Below, one piece after another: positions 60,127-64,000 of a stretch of 64,000 bases of DNA. The notes beneath the pieces are model-generated. The model made no database searches. It was not told where the DNA came from and saw only the letters and a list, made by a program, of their open reading frames with translations. Each line of letters starts with the position of its first letter. The stretch's first letter is position 1. A program made the translations under genes and the position numbers. This DNA comes from Paenibacillus sp. PastM-3 (lineage in GTDB: Bacteria; Bacillota; Bacilli; Paenibacillales; Paenibacillaceae): contig NZ_JARXXP010000012.1 in NCBI RefSeq assembly GCF_029893965.1, forward strand, positions 1-64,000. Reading direction: 5' to 3'.

Positions 60127-61470
60127 TTGTATAATATTGAGGAATTTGGAGCGCGGCGGGACAGCGGCACGGCGGTGACTGAGGCTATTGCGGCTGCGGT
60201 TGCAGCCGCAAGCCGGGAGGGAGGCGGAACGGTCTACGTTCCGGCAGGTACCTTCCATACCGGATCGGTGCGGCTTGGCAGCAACATTGAGCTACACCTG
60301 AGTCCCGGATCGGTGCTGAGCTTCAGCACCGATCCGGCAGACTACCCGGCGGTGGAAGCCCGCTGGGAAGGCGTGGGACGACAGGTGCATTCCCCCTGCA
60401 TTTATGCGGAGGATGCAGTGAATGTGTCCATTACCGGAAGCGGGACATTGCAGGGGAATGGGGCTCCCTGGTGGAGGAAGCACCGGGAGCAGCCGGAGGA
60501 GCTGGAGTACCCGCGTCCGACACTGATCGGCCTGAACCGCTGCCGCCGGGTTACGGTGAAGGATGTAACCCTGCTCAATTCGCCGAGCTGGACGGTGAAT
60601 CCGATTGTCTGCAGCAATGTGACGATCGACAATGTCTACATTCTGAATCCGGCGGATTCGCCTAATACGGACGGGATTAACCCGGAGTCCTGCTCCGGGG
60701 TACGGATCAGCAACTGCCATATTGATGTAGGCGATGATTGCATAGCCATCAAGGCAGGGACTGAGGATACAGCGGAGCGTATCCCCTGTGAGAATATCTC
60801 CATAACAAACTGCACTATGGTGCACGGGCATGGAGCGGTCGTGCTGGGCAGTGAGATGAGCGGAGATATCCGCAATGTAACGATCAGCAACTGTGTGTTT
60901 AAGGAGACCGACCGCGGTATCCGCATGAAATCACGGCGCGGGCGCGGCGGAATCATTGAGGATATCCGGGTCAGCAATATCGTAATGGAGGGCGTGATCT
61001 GCCCGTTTACGATGAACCTGTACTATTTCTGCGGGCCAAGGGGCAAAGAGAAATACGTCTGGGACAAACAGCCTTATCCGGTGACAGCGGAGACGCCTTG
61101 CTTCCGGCGGATCCATTTTGCCAATATCACCGCCCGCAAGGTTCATGCCGCCGCAGGATTCCTGTATGGTCTGGCCGAGCAGTATGTCTCGGACATTAGT
61201 TTTACCGATGTTGATATCTCTATGGCAGAGGAGGCTGTGCCGGGGCAGCCGGATATGATGGCAGGGCTTGCGGATATGAACAAGCGCGGTTTTTTCCTTG
61301 GCAATGTACGGGATGTGAGGTTTCAGCAGGTGACGGTTGCGAATCACGAAGGACCTGCTTTTTATATTGAAAATGGTGAGGACGTAGAGATCCTGAACTG
61401 CCGTTCCCGGAACACGGCCAAGCCTGAAAAGCTGGTCGAGCAGGTTGAAGTTGTACCAGCGGAGATATAA
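60127..61470 (+). CDS. GH28 polygalacturonase-like glycoside hydrolase, cytosolic
   Basis: A 447-residue right-handed beta-helix enzyme. All GH28 signatures are present: NTDGIN, DVGDDCIAIKAG with the catalytic Asp pair, GHGAVVLGSEMSGDIRNV, and RGIRMKSRRGRGG. TTG start behind GGGGGAG. There is no signal peptide, so it acts on imported galacturonan or rhamnogalacturonan pieces, together with GH105. It is the last gene of the locus; its dead relative lies at 2820-3036. Confidence 0.92.
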   Translation: MYNIEEFGARRDSGTAVTEAIAAAVAAASREGGGTVYVPAGTFHTGSVRLGSNIELHLSPGSVLSFSTDPADYPAVEARWEGVGRQVHSPCIYAEDAVNVSITGSGTLQGNGAPWWRKHREQPEELEYPRPTLIGLNRCRRVTVKDVTLLNSPSWTVNPIVCSNVTIDNVYILNPADSPNTDGINPESCSGVRISNCHIDVGDDCIAIKAGTEDTAERIPCENISITNCTMVHGHGAVVLGSEMSGDIRNVTISNCVFKETDRGIRMKSRRGRGGIIEDIRVSNIVMEGVICPFTMNLYYFCGPRGKEKYVWDKQPYPVTAETPCFRRIHFANITARKVHAAAGFLYGLAEQYVSDISFTDVDISMAEEAVPGQPDMMAGLADMNKRGFFLGNVRDVRFQQVTVANHEGPAFYIENGEDVEILNCRSRNTAKPEKLVEQVEVVPAEI

Positions 61471-61531
61471 ACGTCTTAGCGGGGTTGAGCTGATTATTTT
61501 TCAGGAGCATAAAAGAGGATTACAGGGACTG

Positions 61532-61560
61532 TGACCGCCAAGGCGGTCATGGTTCTTTTT
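61532..61560 (+). terminator. Terminator downstream of GH28
   Basis: TGACCGCC, AA loop, GGCGGTCA, GG, then TTCTTTTT. Beyond it, 61560-61800 shows no credible gene. Confidence 0.8.
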
Positions 61561-61805
61561 GCTGGAGAAGAAAGCTGGAGGGGCGGGAAGACGTATGGCG
61601 CATATGGCGGACAGGGAGTTCAGGATACAGGCGGGTGCAAATGAAGAGGTTGTAGCTAAGTGTAGAATAGGTGGAAGATAAGATGCAAAGAATGGGTAAA
61701 TATAAGCTATACCAGCCTTATATCCGCATGTTTTCCGGAAATAAAGCCAATCTAATCTCAAAGCCCGACATTTCCTCTTATAGATTATAGAGGAATACTA
61801 TTCCT

Positions 61806-61866
61806 TTGCATTATCGGATTTATTCGCATATAATTAGTACCAAGTACTAATACCAGATACTATAAT
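61806..61866 (+). promoter_or_regulatory. fabH promoter with FapR-type operator
   Basis: TTGCAT (61806-61811), 17 bp, TATAAT (61829-61834). A perfect palindrome ATTAGTACCAAGTACTAAT covers 61833-61851 and overlaps the -10; a second half-like ACCAGATACT follows. The ATTAGTAC...GTACTAAT form matches the operator of FapR, the malonyl-CoA-responsive repressor of fatty-acid synthesis in Bacillus. FapR itself is not in the window. Confidence 0.88.
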
Positions 61867-61921
61867 AAAATATTTATTTGCAAATGGCGTTGAACAAAAT
61901 GAAATATGAGGTGATCAGAAA

Positions 61922-62932
61922 ATGAAGGGTGCCAAAATTACAGCCATTGGTTCTTATGTCCCGGCCCGCAGACTGACTAACAGCGATCTGGAGCAATTGG
62001 TCGATACAAATGATGAGTGGATCGTGCAGCGTACGGGGATCCGTGAGCGCAGAATCAGCCGTGAGGATGAGTACACCAGTGATCTGTGCATAGCCGCTGC
62101 CTTGAATCTGCTGACCCGTTACGGAAAATCTGCAGCCGATATTGATATGGTGCTTGTGGCTACCAGCACGGCGGATTTTTCTTTTCCCTCGGTAGCTTCG
62201 ATAATCCAGCACAAGCTGGGTATTCCGCTGACGGCCGGAGCGGTGGATCTGAGCGCAGCCTGCGCCGGATTTGTATATGCGCTCCATACTGCCCACGCCT
62301 ATGTAGCGTCGGGCCTGCACCGTAAAGTTCTGGTTGTCGGAGCAGATGCACTTTCCAAAATTACCGATTACACGGACCGCAGCACCTGCATCCTGTTCGG
62401 TGACGGAGCCGGGGCGGTGCTGGTGGAAACAGATGAGCAGCAGGACCGTTTCCTCGGCTATCATCTCGGCAGTGACGGCGGAGGGGCACATCATGTCTAC
62501 CTTACCGGATTGTCACATACGGTTAACGGTGTGGAGCTTGGAGATTCAGGCAAGCTGGTGCAAAACGGGCGGGAAGTATTCAAATGGGCAGTCCGGACGG
62601 TACCGCAGGGCGTGCAGCGGGTACTGGAGAATGCCGGTGCAACGCTTGAGCAGGTGGACTGGTTCATTCCGCACAGTGCCAATCTGCGGATGATTGAGCC
62701 GGTCTGTGAGCGGCTGAACTACCCGCTGTCCCAAGCTCTGTACAGCCTGGAGTATTTCGGCAATACCTCTGCAGCCAGCATCCCGCTGGCGCTCGACCTC
62801 GGTATCCGTGAGGGAAAGGTACACAGCGGACAGCGGGTTCTGCTCTACGGCTTCGGCGCCGGGCTGGCGCATGCCGGAGTTCTGACTGAACTTCAGCTGG
62901 ACGAACAGGTGGCTCCGCCTGATGTTTTATAA
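61922..62932 (+). CDS. fabH: Beta-ketoacyl-ACP synthase III (FabHB-like)
   Basis: A 336-residue condensing enzyme that starts fatty-acid synthesis from acyl-CoA and malonyl-ACP. The catalytic Cys is in LSAACAGFVYALHTA, His in WFIPHSANLRMIEPV and Asn in YFGNTSAASIPLAL. The H-S-A-N-L-R-M variant resembles the second Bacillus enzyme FabHB more than the usual H-Q-A-N form. AGGTGATC precedes the ATG. It is monocistronic: no fabF follows, unlike fabHA-fabF operons. Confidence 0.93.
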   Translation: MKGAKITAIGSYVPARRLTNSDLEQLVDTNDEWIVQRTGIRERRISREDEYTSDLCIAAALNLLTRYGKSAADIDMVLVATSTADFSFPSVASIIQHKLGIPLTAGAVDLSAACAGFVYALHTAHAYVASGLHRKVLVVGADALSKITDYTDRSTCILFGDGAGAVLVETDEQQDRFLGYHLGSDGGGAHHVYLTGLSHTVNGVELGDSGKLVQNGREVFKWAVRTVPQGVQRVLENAGATLEQVDWFIPHSANLRMIEPVCERLNYPLSQALYSLEYFGNTSAASIPLALDLGIREGKVHSGQRVLLYGFGAGLAHAGVLTELQLDEQVAPPDVL

Positions 62933-62960
62933 GCTAAACAGATGGTTATTCACGTGATAT

Positions 62961-62999
62961 AAGGCTGGCTGACCTCTTGCATGGGGCGGCTGGCCTTTT
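62961..62999 (+). terminator. Terminator of fabH
   Basis: AAGGCTGGCT (62961-62970) pairs with GGCTGGCCTT (62988-62997) using several G-T pairs, followed by TTTTA. Confidence 0.65.
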
Positions 63000-63050
63000 A
63001 AGCTTGCTCTCCGGTTGTTTAGAAGCCGCGTGTTGTGTTTCGCGCTGCGG

Positions 63051-63444
63051 GCTCCAAGCACAAGCACCAAGTACCGAGCACAGCTCCAAACTCCAAGCAC
63101 CGAGCTCCGAGCACCAAGCACCAAACTCCAAGTACCAAGCACCAAGCACCAAGCACCAAGCACCAAGCACCAAGCTCCAAGCATCAAGCACTAAGCACCG
63201 AGCACCGAGCATCAAGCATCAAGCACAGCTCCAAGCTCCAAGCACCAAGCACTAAGCACCGAGCACCAAGCATCAAGCATCAAGCACAGCTCCAAGCACC
63301 AAGCACTAAGCACCGAGCACCAAGCATCAAGCATCAAGCATCAAGCACAGCTCCAAGCACCAAGCACCAAGCACCAAGCACCAAGCACCAAGCACCAAGC
63401 ATCAAGCATCAAGCATCAAGCATCAAGCACAGCTCCAAGCTCCT
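63051..63444. repeat. Heptanucleotide minisatellite (CAAGCAC)n
   Basis: About 390 bases built from the 7-base unit CAAGCAC with variants CAAGCAT, CGAGCAC, TAAGCAC and interruptions CAGCTC. Blocks of several units repeat as larger periods (the run beginning CACAGCTCCAAGC recurs near 63225, 63286, 63347 and 63426). Because 7 is not divisible by 3, frames cycle every 21 bases and several stay open on both strands; these are not genes. No start signal or homology supports coding. Confidence 0.93.
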
Positions 63445-63744
63445 TTTCCCTATGCTCCAGCCATTATGCTTATGCGGCTTCCTCCCTCTTTTTTCAGCGG
63501 CATAACCGAAAAATCGTACCCGAAACCAGAAAATCCACGCCTTGTATGCCTCCATAAAATGAGAGATTATATTATCGAAAGCGTTTTCGTTTTCACGTGT
63601 GATCCTGTTGTAGAACGTAACCATTTTCGGTATTTGTGCTGGCTCAAAGCTCGAAAGGATTCGGAGTTTGCCGGCTGCGGCAGGAATAAGGGGGGAGTCA
63701 AGGCCTGCGCAATGATCTTGGTGATAACCTGAGAAAAAGCAAAT

Positions 63745-63779
63745 GTAAAGGTAAAGGTAAAGGTAAAGGTAAAGGTAAG
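63745..63779 (+). repeat. Hexamer run (GTAAAG)6
   Basis: Six near-perfect tandem copies of GTAAAG. The region 63445-63744 before it shows no credible gene. Confidence 0.9.
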
Positions 63780-63874
63780 AGCTTAAACTCAGACTCTAAC
63801 GGGGATTGGGGAGTAGAGGTCAGCAGGGGATTTCTGAATATAGTCTTTGAGCCGGGTGTGTGATTTCATTCAAG

Positions 63875-63953
63875 GATTAGTTGGAATTTCGCCACCTAAA
63901 TTTGCTGTTTTTCATCTTCTGAGATCATTAGTTGGAAAAAGCACACCTATTTC
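63875..63953. repeat. Pair of short dispersed repeats
   Basis: GATTAGTTGGAATTTCGCCACCTAAATTT (two halves, 63875 on) and TCATTAGTTGGAAAAAGCAC plus ACCTATTTC (63924 on) share ATTAGTTGGAA...CACCTA at a 49-base offset. The rest of 63780-64000 shows no gene. Confidence 0.6.
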
Positions 63954-64000
63954 GGCCCATTCTGCCCGCAAACGGTGAATTTGGAACAATTAAGGGGAGT

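Noticed and set aside
61593-61682. Possible 28-codon peptide gene
   Set aside because: Open frame with a weak GGAGG-like site but no hydrophobic or conserved feature and no promoter; likely chance.
63051-63444. CRISPR array
   Set aside because: Units are 7 bases with no unique spacers of constant length and no cas genes nearby.
63035-63505. Repetitive open frames in the minisatellite (both strands)
   Set aside because: They arise because a 7-base period without stops stays open in several frames; no start signal, several overlapping equivalents on both strands.
1-64000. tRNA genes, insertion sequences or prophage genes
   Set aside because: No cloverleaf-like sequence, transposase, integrase or phage structural gene was recognised by eye; a tRNA or IS scan was not possible here.

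Overview
The window looks like a chromosomal stretch of a Paenibacillus-type member of the Firmicutes. The reasons are low-to-mid GC with strong Shine-Dalgarno sites (GGAGG, AAGGAG), frequent TTG and GTG starts, LplB/LplC-type sugar ABC importers with large lipoprotein binding proteins, a membrane-bound AraC regulator, ROK fructokinase, a FapR-type operator before fabH, and many small intergenic repeats. The species assignment is inference.

Layout. 1-450: 3' end of a 23S rRNA, then 5S rRNA and a terminator. 582-2318: chemoreceptor (minus strand). 2461-3036: broken pieces of a histidine kinase HAMP domain, a sugar-binding protein and a GH28 pectinase. 3236-9668: a four-gene, defence-like block. 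It holds a PD-(D/E)XK nuclease, then a tightly overlapping trio of coiled-coil protein, McrB-like AAA+ NTPase and DUF2357/McrC-like nuclease; this is the best candidate for an under-described system. 9719-14243: cpdB remnant, DinG-family helicase, BNR lipoprotein, SDR remnant, TauE/SafE exporter. 14461-22071: two-component pair, uronate-dehydrogenase-like enzyme, MMPL transporter, glycosyltransferase, and an MhqO-like dioxygenase plus flavin reductase behind MhqR-like palindromes. 22145-25195: a sensor kinase whose partner response regulator is truncated, and an FG-GAP lipoprotein. 25357-26058: phosphatase.

26065-37810 is a fructan/sucrose locus. A LacI regulator lies divergent from two ABC permeases, a binding protein, an intracellular GH32, a ROK fructokinase and a 1267-residue secreted GH32. 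Together they suggest extracellular fructan cleavage, import, intracellular hydrolysis and phosphorylation. 37932-42025: two MarR-controlled units with clear palindromic operators. 42340-46163: arsenic cluster. arsM, an ArsN-like acetyltransferase and a Cys-rich MarR regulator sit on the minus strand; arsR, a decayed arsB, arsC and a dual-specificity phosphatase sit on the plus strand. 46294-48988: KimA-like permease and a DUF3153-like lipoprotein.

49071-61470 is a pectin/rhamnogalacturonan locus. It contains a membrane AraC regulator, two paralogous binding proteins, an LplB/LplC permease pair, GH105 and GH28, with an unrelated CueP gene and about 1.2 kb of repeat-rich noncoding DNA inside. 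GH105 and GH28 lack signal peptides, so oligosaccharides are probably imported before hydrolysis. 61829-62932: fabH with a FapR box on its -10. 62933-64000 carries no gene: it holds a roughly 390-bp heptanucleotide minisatellite, a GTAAAG hexamer run and dispersed short repeats.

All calls come from reading sequence and motifs; no database search was run.
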